Assembly (NCBI GenBank): GCA_027001345.1
Contig: JALTMS010000659.1
Coordinates: forward strand, 1-9,651
Origin: Acidobacteriota bacterium
Lineage (GTDB): Bacteria; Acidobacteriota; Polarisedimenticolia; J045
Reading direction: 5' to 3'
DNA length: 9,651 nt
Shown: positions 1-7,050 of the stretch, piece by piece
Layout of the letters: each line of letters begins with the position of its first letter
How positions within the stretch are numbered: position 1 is the first letter of the stretch
Notes under the pieces: generated by a model
The model's database searches: none
What the model was told of the DNA's origin: nothing
Seen by the model: only the letters and a program-made list of their open reading frames with translations
Program-made: the position numbers and the translations under genes

Positions 1-417
1 GGGCACGTGCGACTACGCTCACCTGCTTTCCTGGATCAGCAGGCACCTGGTCCCCCTCGGCTGACGTACATCGCCGCCACTGACGCGCGGCCGTACCACG
101 CCGCGTGGAGCGGTTTGTCTGGCCCCGCCCCGCGAACGTGTGCGGGCGAGCCGCTCCCTGGTGGCCCAAGAAGCCATGTGTCTTCCCTCTGGGCATCTCC
201 TTGACGCGCTTGAAGAACTCTGTCTCGGTGATCTCTGTGGGCCATTCCCGGCGTACGGAAATCTCACCTGTCCTCCCCCATGCGCCGCATCGCTATCGTC
301 TCGAGCTGGATGAGGCCGTTGATGTCTGAGCCTCCAACACGTGCCAGGCGCGAAATCTTCTCATTGGAGTCAAGACTCCCCAGCATCTCAACGCTGCAAT
401 CCGTTTGATCTCTGGCC

Positions 418-446
418 TTGACATGGCGAATGCCGCTCCGGGAGCA
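418..446 (+). promoter_or_regulatory. Possible promoter of the secreted-protein gene
   Basis: A perfect TTGACA -35 hexamer lies at 418-423. The sequence 17-18 bases downstream (GGAGCAT, 441-447) is only a poor -10 match, about three of six positions. The position, about 50 bases before the start codon in a locally less GC-rich stretch, is right for a promoter. The weak -10 keeps confidence low. Confidence 0.25.
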
Positions 447-458
447 TGTCGCAGTCAG

Positions 459-464
459 AGGAGG
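459..464 (+). promoter_or_regulatory. Strong Shine-Dalgarno AGGAGG deciding the start at 471
   Basis: AGGAGG lies six bases before ATG 471 and nine before the adjacent in-frame ATG 474. The frame is open upstream to an ATG at 405 that would add 22 residues, but that start has no such site and would bury the signal peptide inside the chain. The short start is therefore preferred. Confidence 0.75.
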
Positions 465-470
465 GGCAGA

Positions 471-1373
471 ATGATGAATCTCGCGCGCTCGACAACCGTT
501 ACGCTCATCGCCGTGCTTGTCGCTTTTCTCCCCCGTCCAGGCAACGCAGAGGTCTCCGTCGGCCCCAACGCCGCGGCGCCAGGATTGCTGCTTGCGGGCG
601 GCGAGGATCCGTTTGTCTGGCCAACCTTCGATATCGTGCGTTTCCACATCGATCCCTCGCTGATCCTCAACGCCACCGGTGCGGCCAATGGCGACAAGGG
701 GCCAGCGTTTGCGATGGATCCCGTCACCGGCGCGCCGGTGGTCGTCTGGGCCTGGTGGGACGGCTCCGACTACGAGATCGCCTTGTCGGAGTGGGCCGAC
801 GGCGCCTGGAGTCCCTGGCAGATTCTGACTGACAACGCGGTCGATGATCTCGATCCCGCCATCACCATCGACCCGGCGGGGACACGTCGCGTGAGCTGGT
901 GGCGTGCCGGGCAGTCACCCCAGGTCTGGTTGCTCGAGCGCTTTGTCTCACAGGACGGCTGGTCACCCGAGGAACGAGTCACGCAAGTCGTGGAAGACGG
1001 CTCCCGTCCCGGGGTGGTGGCAGTCTCCGGACTGGTGCGCGTGGCCTACCAGCGCGAGGGCCAGAACCTGCGCGAGATCGTCGTCTCGACCCGCGAGGGC
1101 GCCTGGCAGCCCGAAATCCTGGCCTCGACGGCCTACCTCGGCCCCGCGGGAGACGGCGACATCGACGTGGTGGCCCATCAGCAGCAGGCCACGATCTGGG
1201 TCGACTGGATCACCGCAGACGGCCTGCTCGCCTACCGGGTCTACGACCCCCAGACCGACACCTGGTCAGCCACCGAGACCCAACCCTACGAGTGGAACAC
1301 CGCAGCCGGCGAGACCGAGTACTGGGCCCGCGAAACCGCCCGCACCCTGATCCGCCGGCGCGTCGCTCCCTGA
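471..1373 (+). CDS. Secreted hypothetical protein with beta-propeller-like repeats
   Basis: This encodes a 300-residue protein of unknown function, probably exported. Residues 1-26 look like a Sec signal peptide: a short N-terminus with Arg6, a hydrophobic core (VTLIAVLVAFL, about 10-20) and a likely cut after GNA (26). The mature part has four similar units of about 45 residues starting near 77, 128, 178 and 228. Each has an 'A(I/F)xxDPxTG…V.W' strand followed by a turn ending in W-S/Q-P or a close variant (GAWSPWQ, DGWSPEE, GAWQPEI, DTWSATE). This spacing and the Trp-rich turns resemble BNR/sialidase-type or other beta-propeller blades, but there is no Asp-box that I can align, so no enzymatic role is claimed. 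Four units are too few for a closed propeller unless it dimerises. The start at 471 is set by an AGGAGG site. The gene converges on the SNF2 gene, with 21 bases between stop codons. Codon use matches its neighbours. Gene reality is likely; function unknown. Confidence 0.8.
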   Translation: MMNLARSTTVTLIAVLVAFLPRPGNAEVSVGPNAAAPGLLLAGGEDPFVWPTFDIVRFHIDPSLILNATGAANGDKGPAFAMDPVTGAPVVVWAWWDGSDYEIALSEWADGAWSPWQILTDNAVDDLDPAITIDPAGTRRVSWWRAGQSPQVWLLERFVSQDGWSPEERVTQVVEDGSRPGVVAVSGLVRVAYQREGQNLREIVVSTREGAWQPEILASTAYLGPAGDGDIDVVAHQQQATIWVDWITADGLLAYRVYDPQTDTWSATETQPYEWNTAAGETEYWARETARTLIRRRVAP

Positions 1374-1394
1374 CGCCCCACCAGGATCACCGAC

Positions 1395-4178
1395 TCAGAT
1401 GCAGCCCTCACCGTCGAGGGCTGCAAGCACGGTGGAGACCCCAGCCCGCTCTTCTCCCACGAACGCTCTGAGTCCACCGAGGGCGCCGCCCCACAACTGC
1501 TGCCAGGGCCCGCCGAGGGCATCATGGATACCCTCAGGAGGAGGCAGGTGGCGCTCGATGGCCAGAGCACGCCCGAGCAGCGGCAGTGCTGCCAGCAGTG
1601 CCTCCCGCGCCTCCTCCTCCAGTTCCTCCGCCGACAACAGGCGGGCTACCCTGATCTTCCGTCCCGCCTTCGAGCGCAGCTCGGCAATCTGCTTTCGTTC
1701 TTCCGCCGTCAGCGCATCCCGCGTCGGCGCGGGAGAGGGTTCGAGCGGGCGGATGACGCGACTCGTATCCCGAATCAACCCGGCCTGCTCGAGCCGCTGC
1801 AGCGCCTCGTAGGCGCTGGCCTCGATCACCTGGAGCTTCACCGGTGCCACGGCATCCGTCTCCTCGGGCGGAAAGAACTCTCGGTGCAGCGGCTCGAGAC
1901 GCGCGGCCACCGCGGCCGCGTCGCGGTCAACGACGACCAGCAGTACCGAATGCTCCTTTCCCTCGGGATAGCGTTCCTCGCAGCCGGCCAGCCTCCGCCC
2001 GAGCAAGGCCGCGGCGCGCTGCGCAAAGCCAGCGGCCCGATCCACCGGCAGCCTGGCCCCCGCTTCACGCCGCCGAGAGGCCCCTGCCCTCACCGGCGTG
2101 ACGACCTGCTCGAGCCGCTCGAGGAAAGCCTGGCGACCGCGACTGAGGGGAATCTGGTCGAGATCACCGATCCGATCCAGAACGCCGTCCGCCAGGCTCC
2201 GCTTGACCGCCAGCGTACCCAGCATCCGGTGTTCGATGGTGTTTTCGGAAACCAGGTTGATCACGGTCACGTTGCGCATCTGGTGCTTGCGCCAGACCCT
2301 GGCAATCCGTTGCTCGAGCTTGGCGGGGTTCCATGGAAGGTCGCAGTTGATCACCACACTCGCCTGCTGGAGGTTGAGGCCGACACCGCCCGAATCACTG
2401 CTCAACAGCACTCGGCAGGCGGGATCGGTCTTGAATGCACGAATCTCCGCTCGCCGCCGCTGCTGTGGCACGGCCCCGGTATGCAGCGCATAGGACAGCC
2501 CCATCTCCTCCAGCAATCCTCCCACCAGCTCGAGCATCCGGACCCACTCGGAGAAGACCACGATCTTGACTTCCGGATCGGCACACAGACCGTCGATCAG
2601 ACTCTCCAGCTCCTTCAGCTTCGGACAGCTCCGGTCCTCGGGATCGAGAATATAGGGCGTATCGCAGAGCATGCGCATCATGCCCAATTCGCGCATCAGC
2701 TTGTCTTGCTCCCGCTTGGTCAGCGCGCGGCGTTTGGCGATCTGCAACAAGCGCGCAACGATAGCTTCGTGATCCCGGTATGAGGACAACTGTGAACGAC
2801 TCATCGGCACGAAGAGATTGCGATCACTCCGGCTCGGCAGTTCATCTTCCACGTCAGCCTTTCGGCGCCGGAGCATTCGCGGTCGAATTCGTTCGTGGAG
2901 CCGGTCGAGATTCTTGTAGCCCTTCGGCCGCCCTCGCTCGTCGAGTACGTAGAACTCACGGTTGAAGCGGAAAAGGGGGCCCAGGACGGCAGGATCGATG
3001 AAGCTCATGATCGAGTGAATCTCGTCGATGCGGTTCTCTATCGGCGTGCCGGTAAGAACGAAGGCATAGCGACTCTCGAGCCGCTTGATCGCCTGCGCCG
3101 TCTTGGTGTTCCAGTTCTTGATCCGCTGCGCTTCGTCGAGAATCACGATCTCCGGAGCCAGCCGGGTGTTGACATCCAGGGCATCACGAAGCATCTGCTC
3201 GTAATTGACGATGGTGAAGAAGGGGGCCTCGACATAGGCCCTCAGGCGTTTCGACCGCGGCCCAAAGATCACCTGGTAGTCGAGGTCCGTGAACTTCTGG
3301 ATCTGCTCTTCCCACTCGGTCTTGAGAGATGCGGGCGAAACGATCAATGCGTGCCGGGCTTTGCCCAGGCGCTGGAGCAGCGCGCACGCAGCGATCGCCT
3401 GCACAGTCTTCCCCAGCCCCATCTCGTCAGCCAGCAAAGCCCGCTCGGTGAAAGCCAGGTGGAGCATCCCTTCACGCTGATAGGGATAGAGCGGGAGTCG
3501 GGTCTCATCCCGTGGGAACTCTCCACTTCTCACTTTCTGCTCGTATTCCCGGCGCAACCGAGGCCGTTCCTCCTCGCGCTGCCGCGAGAGCAGCCAGGGC
3601 TCGACCTCCTGGGAGATGCGCAGTGCCTTCGATCGAGACCTCGCCAGGCGCTCGAGGGCATCCTCCGGCGTGACGTTCCGCAGCCGTCCCTCACGATCAA
3701 AGAGCCTGCGAAAAACCGGAGACAGGCGGCTCCGATTGCGCTCCACACGCAGCGTCCCCGCAGCCACATCCGGAACGATGTCGATCCTCTCCGAGCCTTG
3801 CCGGCGCGCCGCGGCGAACTTCCGGGGAAAGCGGGCTTGCAGGTGGAGCAAGACCGCCTCGACATGCTTGCAAGTGCCCAGCCCGTTGATCTGAAAGTCG
3901 ATCGTCGTGGAATGGAAGTGCCTGCGCTCGATATCCCGAATCTCGACGTAGTAGGTCATGCCGCTGCGGGAGCGAACCTCGAAATTCGAAAATATCGGAT
4001 GCTGCGGGGTGAGGTTCCTGATCTGCGGTTTCTCCTCGATCGCCCGCAGCCGACGGCGATTGATCTCGTCCTCGTCGGTCGTCCTCCAGTCTCCCAGCGC
4101 CGGCAGCTTGATCTCATCTGCTCGAGCGGGAGTCCTCATCGCCGTCCTCTTCTTCGCTTTCCGGCCTCCGCGCCTCAT
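1395..4178 (-). CDS. SNF2/Swi2-family ATPase (DEAD/DEAH-type helicase-like translocase) with degenerate SWIM motif
   Basis: This 927-residue protein is an ATP-driven double-strand DNA translocase of the SNF2 superfamily 2 class, likely cytoplasmic. The core holds the expected motifs in order: a Q-motif-like YPYQREG (231-237), Walker A DEMGLGKT (251-258), the linker SPASL..EWEEQ (281-292), Walker B DEAQ (348-351), TGTP motif III (376-379), motif V around SDSGGVGLNLQ (594-604) and motif VI QRIARVWR (623-630). The usual 'RxHRxGQ' ending is WRKHQ here. Residues 76-112 align with the SWIM module often fused to bacterial SNF2 proteins. The CxH half is kept (C103, H105), but the CxC half reads S90-T91-T92, so zinc binding is doubtful. 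Residues about 690-927 are Glu/Arg/Leu-rich with no domain I recognise. An AAGGAG site (4187-4192), eight bases upstream, supports the start. No nuclease, methyltransferase or phage-defence partner lies beside it, so a defence role is not supported. Transcription-related (RapA-like) or repair roles are possible but not shown. Confidence 0.95.
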   Translation of the reverse strand: MRRGGRKAKKRTAMRTPARADEIKLPALGDWRTTDEDEINRRRLRAIEEKPQIRNLTPQHPIFSNFEVRSRSGMTYYVEIRDIERRHFHSTTIDFQINGLGTCKHVEAVLLHLQARFPRKFAAARRQGSERIDIVPDVAAGTLRVERNRSRLSPVFRRLFDREGRLRNVTPEDALERLARSRSKALRISQEVEPWLLSRQREEERPRLRREYEQKVRSGEFPRDETRLPLYPYQREGMLHLAFTERALLADEMGLGKTVQAIAACALLQRLGKARHALIVSPASLKTEWEEQIQKFTDLDYQVIFGPRSKRLRAYVEAPFFTIVNYEQMLRDALDVNTRLAPEIVILDEAQRIKNWNTKTAQAIKRLESRYAFVLTGTPIENRIDEIHSIMSFIDPAVLGPLFRFNREFYVLDERGRPKGYKNLDRLHERIRPRMLRRRKADVEDELPSRSDRNLFVPMSRSQLSSYRDHEAIVARLLQIAKRRALTKREQDKLMRELGMMRMLCDTPYILDPEDRSCPKLKELESLIDGLCADPEVKIVVFSEWVRMLELVGGLLEEMGLSYALHTGAVPQQRRRAEIRAFKTDPACRVLLSSDSGGVGLNLQQASVVINCDLPWNPAKLEQRIARVWRKHQMRNVTVINLVSENTIEHRMLGTLAVKRSLADGVLDRIGDLDQIPLSRGRQAFLERLEQVVTPVRAGASRRREAGARLPVDRAAGFAQRAAALLGRRLAGCEERYPEGKEHSVLLVVVDRDAAAVAARLEPLHREFFPPEETDAVAPVKLQVIEASAYEALQRLEQAGLIRDTSRVIRPLEPSPAPTRDALTAEERKQIAELRSKAGRKIRVARLLSAEELEEEAREALLAALPLLGRALAIERHLPPPEGIHDALGGPWQQLWGGALGGLRAFVGEERAGVSTVLAALDGEGCI
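1400..1425. terminator. Perfect hairpin between converging genes, possible shared terminator
   Basis: TGCAGCCCTC (1400-1409) and GAGGGCTGCA (1416-1425) are perfectly complementary around a six-base loop. The hairpin starts 27 bases after the stop of the + gene and lies within the last nine codons of the SNF2 gene, so it would form in transcripts from both sides. Neither strand has a T tract after it, so it is not a classical intrinsic terminator. In GC-rich bacteria such hairpins may still stop transcription or protect 3' ends. Confidence 0.45.
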
Positions 4179-4229
4179 CCCACACTCTCCTTCGGGTTCG
4201 CATGCTCCGCCAGGACCAGCGCCGACCCG

Positions 4230-4263
4230 ACAGTGAGGGGTCCCTACAAATCCCCCTCACCGT
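4230..4263 (-). repeat. Inverted repeat upstream of SNF2, hairpin or operator
   Basis: GTGAGGGG (4233-4240) and CCCCTCAC (4253-4260) are perfect inverted arms separated by 12 bases. In minus-strand RNA the stem extends to 11 pairs with one G-U, taking in ACGGTGAGGGG and CCCCTCACTGT. It ends about 50 bases before the SNF2 start. No T tract follows, so it is either an attenuator or terminator-like hairpin or a binding site for a dimeric regulator. The sequence does not decide between them. Confidence 0.4.
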
Positions 4264-4384
4264 CTCGATCGAGCTGGACGAAAGCCTCGTGTGCCCGCGC
4301 TGCCAGGGCCCCTCGAGCGCGATCCCGCAGCGTCTCGAAGCGCCTCGGCCCCTCGCTCGAAAGCCGAGCCACCCATCTCCCCAC
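4244..4384 (-). CDS. Doubtful small ORF between kinase and SNF2
   Basis: From GTG 4384 this frame gives 46 residues; an in-frame GTG at 4372, closer to a GGGGAG stretch, gives 42. The product is charged and helical-looking (FETLRDRARGALAARAHEAF) and ends VQLDRDGEGDL. The end resembles the first eight positions of an EF-hand loop (D-x-D-G-E-G-x-L) cut off by the stop. Third-position G+C is about 70%, lower than in the large genes. It is unrecognised and may be a chance frame or the remnant of a longer gene. The stop lies in the loop of the inverted repeat at 4230-4263. Confidence 0.2.
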   Translation of the reverse strand: MGRWVARLSSEGPRRFETLRDRARGALAARAHEAFVQLDRDGEGDL

Positions 4385-4539
4385 CGATCATAGTCAACCG
4401 CTCGTCTCACTGCGAGACCTCCAGTCGGTCCACCTCCCCCACCCTGGAGCCTCTCCCTGAAGTCGGCACAACTCCCGCTTGACGGAGCCGAGAATCGGGA
4501 TCTTCGTCTCCGGATCGAAGCGCTCGTGCATCAACCGGG

Positions 4540-7050
4540 TTATCGACGCCGCTGCCGCGAGCAGCCTTCCAGCCGCTCGCCGAGGATCGTGACCCAGTCG
4601 CGGTCGACCGCTTCCAGGTTGCCGTCGGCGTCGAGTTGCTCGAGTCGCTCGAGGGCTTCGGCGAACATGCCACAGGCCGCCGGCTCCAACTCGGCGCCCC
4701 CCTCGTGGCTGGCCAGGGCCCGCAGACTATCACCCAGGTCGAGTCCCACCAGGGCCAGGTTGCGCTGGGTATTCGTGGTCGGAGCGGCGTCGTGCTGGGA
4801 CTGCCACCACTCGAGAACTTGCTCGAGGTACTTCCGTCCGCGGTCGGGCTCACCTGCACCGACCAGCGCCTTGCCCAGGTAGCGCCGAGCCATCGCCAGA
4901 TCCTTCTGGGAGCGGTGGCTGGCAGGGTCACGGCGAAAGAGGGCCTCTGCCAGCGCCAGGCTCCTTTCTCCCGGATCCACCGCCTCGGCCGGCCGGCCAG
5001 CCTGGATCAACTCGATGGTCAGGTTGGCCACCGCAAACCAATAGCTGCGCTGCGCGTCGGCATCTTCGGGATGGGCCGCCGCGCGACCAGCCTCCTCCGC
5101 CACCGCCCGGCGCAGATAGCCGAGTCCCTCGTCCACGCGATCGACGTAGACCAGTTCCGCGCCGAGTCCGCTCAAGGCGCTGGCCAGCCCGCGCGTCAAG
5201 CCGCTCACCTCCGGATGACGGCGACGAGCCTCCTGGTAGACTCCGATCACCTCTTCGAAGGTGGCGATGGCCGCTTTCGATTCGTCCTGCCACGAGTAGA
5301 TCTGGGCCAGCAGGCGCAGGGCATCGGAATACTCGATCAGGTATTCGGGCCGATCCGGATATTCGGCACTCAGCGCCTCGAGCCCCTCGCGATGAGAGGC
5401 AATCAGCCGCGCTCCCTCGTCGAGATCCCCGATGAAGTAGTCGATCAGCGCGACCCGCATCGGCAGCACGGCGCAGGCGTAGCGCAGCTCCGGCGCGCTG
5501 CGCGGCGTCACGCCGGTGTCGCGACACAGCTCCATGCCGGCAGTGTACGAGCGCTGCGCACCGGCTCGGTCACCCAGGTTGTCCAGCGAGGGATGCCCTT
5601 GTAGATCGCCGACTCGAAGATAGGCACCGGCCACGCTGGCCGCCAGATCCTCGTTGCCGGCAACCTCGTCGCGAAGCCTTTCCAGGTAGGCCAGGGCGCG
5701 GGCCACCAATCCCTGGCGCACGGCGGTGGTGCCAGGAATCTTCGCCAGCTCGTCGTTGACCTCGAAGATCAATGCCTCGGTCAGCTCCCTGACCTCCTCG
5801 TAGCGCTGTTCAGCCTGATTGCGCGCCCGCACCGCTGCTCGTGCCTGAACCGCGGTGCTGATGCTTCCTGCGATCAGGGCTACCACCACCACCACCGCGG
5901 CGACCACCGCGGCGCGGTGCCGCCGGACGAACTTGCGGAGCCGATAGCTCGCTGTCGCCGGCCGGGCTCGAATCGGCAGGCCTTCGAGATAGGCATCGAG
6001 GTCGGCCGCCATCTCGACCGCCGAGCCATAGCGCTGCCGTGGATCACGAGCCAGGGCCATGGCAAGAATGTTGTCGATCTCGCCCCCGAGGCTGCGGACC
6101 CAGGCCGCCGAGCGACCGGCCTGGCGAGCGGATCGGGACGCGGACCGGATTCGTCCCTCGAGGATCGCCTCGTGCAGCCGCGCGACATTGTCCAGATCCA
6201 CGGCGTAGGGGCTGCTGCCGGTGAGCAGCTTGTAGAGCAGGACACCCAGCGCGTAGACATCGGTGGCCACGGTGATGGTCTGTCCCTCGAGCTGCTCGGG
6301 CGCCGCATACCGCGGGGTCATCAGGCGGGTGATGGTCTGCTGGCCGTCCCTCGCCGAGGAGTCGTCGATCAGCTTGGCGATGCCGAAGTCCAGCAACTTG
6401 GGCTGGCCCTCCTCGTCGACGAGAACGTTACTCGGTTTGATGTCCCGGTGGACCACCAGTTGTTGGTGGGCCGCCTGCACCGCCTGACAGACCTTTCCGA
6501 ACAGCCGCAGGACTTCCGGCAGCGAGGGCTTCTCCTGCTCGACATAGAGATCGATCGGGCGGCCGCTGACCAGCTCCATCACCACGTAGGGGCCACAGCC
6601 TTCGAGGCTGCCCGCATCGAGCAGTCGCGCGATGTGGGGGTGATCGAGCCGGGCGAGAATCTGTCGCTCCCGCTGGAAGCGCCGCTGGCCTTCCTCGTCG
6701 AGCCCTCCCGGAGAGAGGAACTTGACCGCCACGTCCAGCTCGAAGTTCTGGTCCGAGCGGCTGGCGCGATAGACCACCCCCATCCCGCCGATGCCGATGC
6801 GTTCGATGATTCGGTAGCTGCCGACGGTCTTCCCCACCAGGTCGAACGGCGCGGAGAATGCCAGCTCCGACGCGGCGCCGTCGAGAGGCCCGGAGGCTTG
6901 CTCGGCGTAGGGCAGCAGACTGCGCAGCTCCTCGATCAGGCGCTCGTCGCCGGCCGCAACCCGCGCAATGTAGGCTTCCCGCTCGCCGGGTTCGAGTCCC
7001 ACCAGGGCTCGCAAGTGATCGCCGATCCGCGTCCAGTCCGACTCCCCCAT
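4540..7050 (-). CDS. Membrane-anchored Ser/Thr protein kinase with C-terminal TPR-type sensor region
   Basis: This 836-residue Hanks-type kinase (PknB-like) phosphorylates Ser/Thr on proteins. Residues 1-70 form a helical leader common in this family. The kinase domain spans about 78-355: glycine loop GIGGMG (86-91), VAVK lysine K110, helix-C Glu128 (FQRER), catalytic HRDIKPSN (201-208, Asp203), DFG (221-223), activation segment TPRYAAPE (245-252) and the TDVYALGV helix (263-270). All catalytic residues are present, so it should be active. A single membrane segment, about 378-398 (Ala/Val-rich), follows a basic RKFVRRHR stretch, placing the kinase inside and the rest outside. Residues about 400-836 are helical with TPR-like repeats, probably a ligand- or protein-sensing part. 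The ATG overlaps the sigma-factor stop by one base (TGATG), so translation is probably coupled, and the two likely share a pathway. The stop is TAA at 4542-4540. Confidence in kinase identity is very high; the signal and substrates are unknown. Confidence 0.96.
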   Translation of the reverse strand: MGESDWTRIGDHLRALVGLEPGEREAYIARVAAGDERLIEELRSLLPYAEQASGPLDGAASELAFSAPFDLVGKTVGSYRIIERIGIGGMGVVYRASRSDQNFELDVAVKFLSPGGLDEEGQRRFQRERQILARLDHPHIARLLDAGSLEGCGPYVVMELVSGRPIDLYVEQEKPSLPEVLRLFGKVCQAVQAAHQQLVVHRDIKPSNVLVDEEGQPKLLDFGIAKLIDDSSARDGQQTITRLMTPRYAAPEQLEGQTITVATDVYALGVLLYKLLTGSSPYAVDLDNVARLHEAILEGRIRSASRSARQAGRSAAWVRSLGGEIDNILAMALARDPRQRYGSAVEMAADLDAYLEGLPIRARPATASYRLRKFVRRHRAAVVAAVVVVVALIAGSISTAVQARAAVRARNQAEQRYEEVRELTEALIFEVNDELAKIPGTTAVRQGLVARALAYLERLRDEVAGNEDLAASVAGAYLRVGDLQGHPSLDNLGDRAGAQRSYTAGMELCRDTGVTPRSAPELRYACAVLPMRVALIDYFIGDLDEGARLIASHREGLEALSAEYPDRPEYLIEYSDALRLLAQIYSWQDESKAAIATFEEVIGVYQEARRRHPEVSGLTRGLASALSGLGAELVYVDRVDEGLGYLRRAVAEEAGRAAAHPEDADAQRSYWFAVANLTIELIQAGRPAEAVDPGERSLALAEALFRRDPASHRSQKDLAMARRYLGKALVGAGEPDRGRKYLEQVLEWWQSQHDAAPTTNTQRNLALVGLDLGDSLRALASHEGGAELEPAACGMFAEALERLEQLDADGNLEAVDRDWVTILGERLEGCSRQRRR

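Larger units (their letters stand above)
1..470. other. Left-edge region without a convincing intact gene
   Basis: No reading frame here has both a believable start and a protein-like product. On the minus strand, frame by frame, there are short protein-like stretches. From about 430 down to 264 one frame encodes a helical-looking segment (…NEKISRLARVGGSDINGL…) ending in TGA at 264-266. Just downstream, from 265, a +1-shifted frame stays open to the window edge and begins EISVRREWPTEITETEFFKR, with high G+C in third positions but no start codon. Further left a third frame gives DKPLHAAWYGRASVAAMYV. This pattern fits a gene broken by frameshifts, but it could be chance in GC-rich DNA and I recognise no family. 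The last 100 bases hold the probable promoter and leader of the + gene at 471. Confidence 0.3.
4179..4539. other. Intergenic region between the kinase and SNF2 genes
   Basis: This 361-base stretch separates the kinase stop from the SNF2 start, both on the minus strand. It holds an inverted repeat (4230-4263), the 10-base palindrome CTCGATCGAG (4264-4273), a -10-like TATGAT on the minus strand (4392-4387) without a good -35, and the SNF2 Shine-Dalgarno site. Several small frames are open. On the minus strand 4531-4394 gives 45 residues starting MHERFDPETKIPILG, without a ribosome site; another is described separately. On the + strand, 4202-4393 gives 63 residues with one CPRC pair. None is convincing alone. 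The length suggests that SNF2 has its own promoter rather than being read through from the kinase. Confidence 0.5.

Noticed and set aside
1524..2783. A 419-codon + strand open frame opposite the SNF2 C-terminus
   Set aside because: This is another GC-driven antisense frame with no ribosome site or protein family features.
1395..4178. SNF2 gene as part of a phage-defence island (DISARM- or Dnd-like)
   Set aside because: No methyltransferase, nuclease, phospholipase D or other defence partner lies in the window; the neighbours are housekeeping and signalling genes.
4202..4393. A 63-codon + strand frame with a CPRC pair, considered as a small zinc-ribbon protein
   Set aside because: It has only one Cys pair, no ribosome site and a disordered Pro/Ser-rich tail. 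Its high third-position G+C also fits the opposite frame, so it was not called as a gene.
2895..4460. A 521-codon open frame on the + strand opposite the SNF2 gene
   Set aside because: It is antisense to a gene with clear motifs; its product has no recognisable domain and reflects high G+C content keeping the opposite frame free of stops.
4407..4931. A minus-strand open frame of 174 codons overlapping the kinase 3' end
   Set aside because: It lies mostly inside the kinase gene in another frame and is Arg/Ser/Trp/Pro-rich, typical of a shadow frame.
5880..5920. ACC/GCG-rich repeat tract, considered as a microsatellite
   Set aside because: It encodes the Val/Ala-rich membrane helix of the kinase (VVAAVVVVV), so protein composition explains it.
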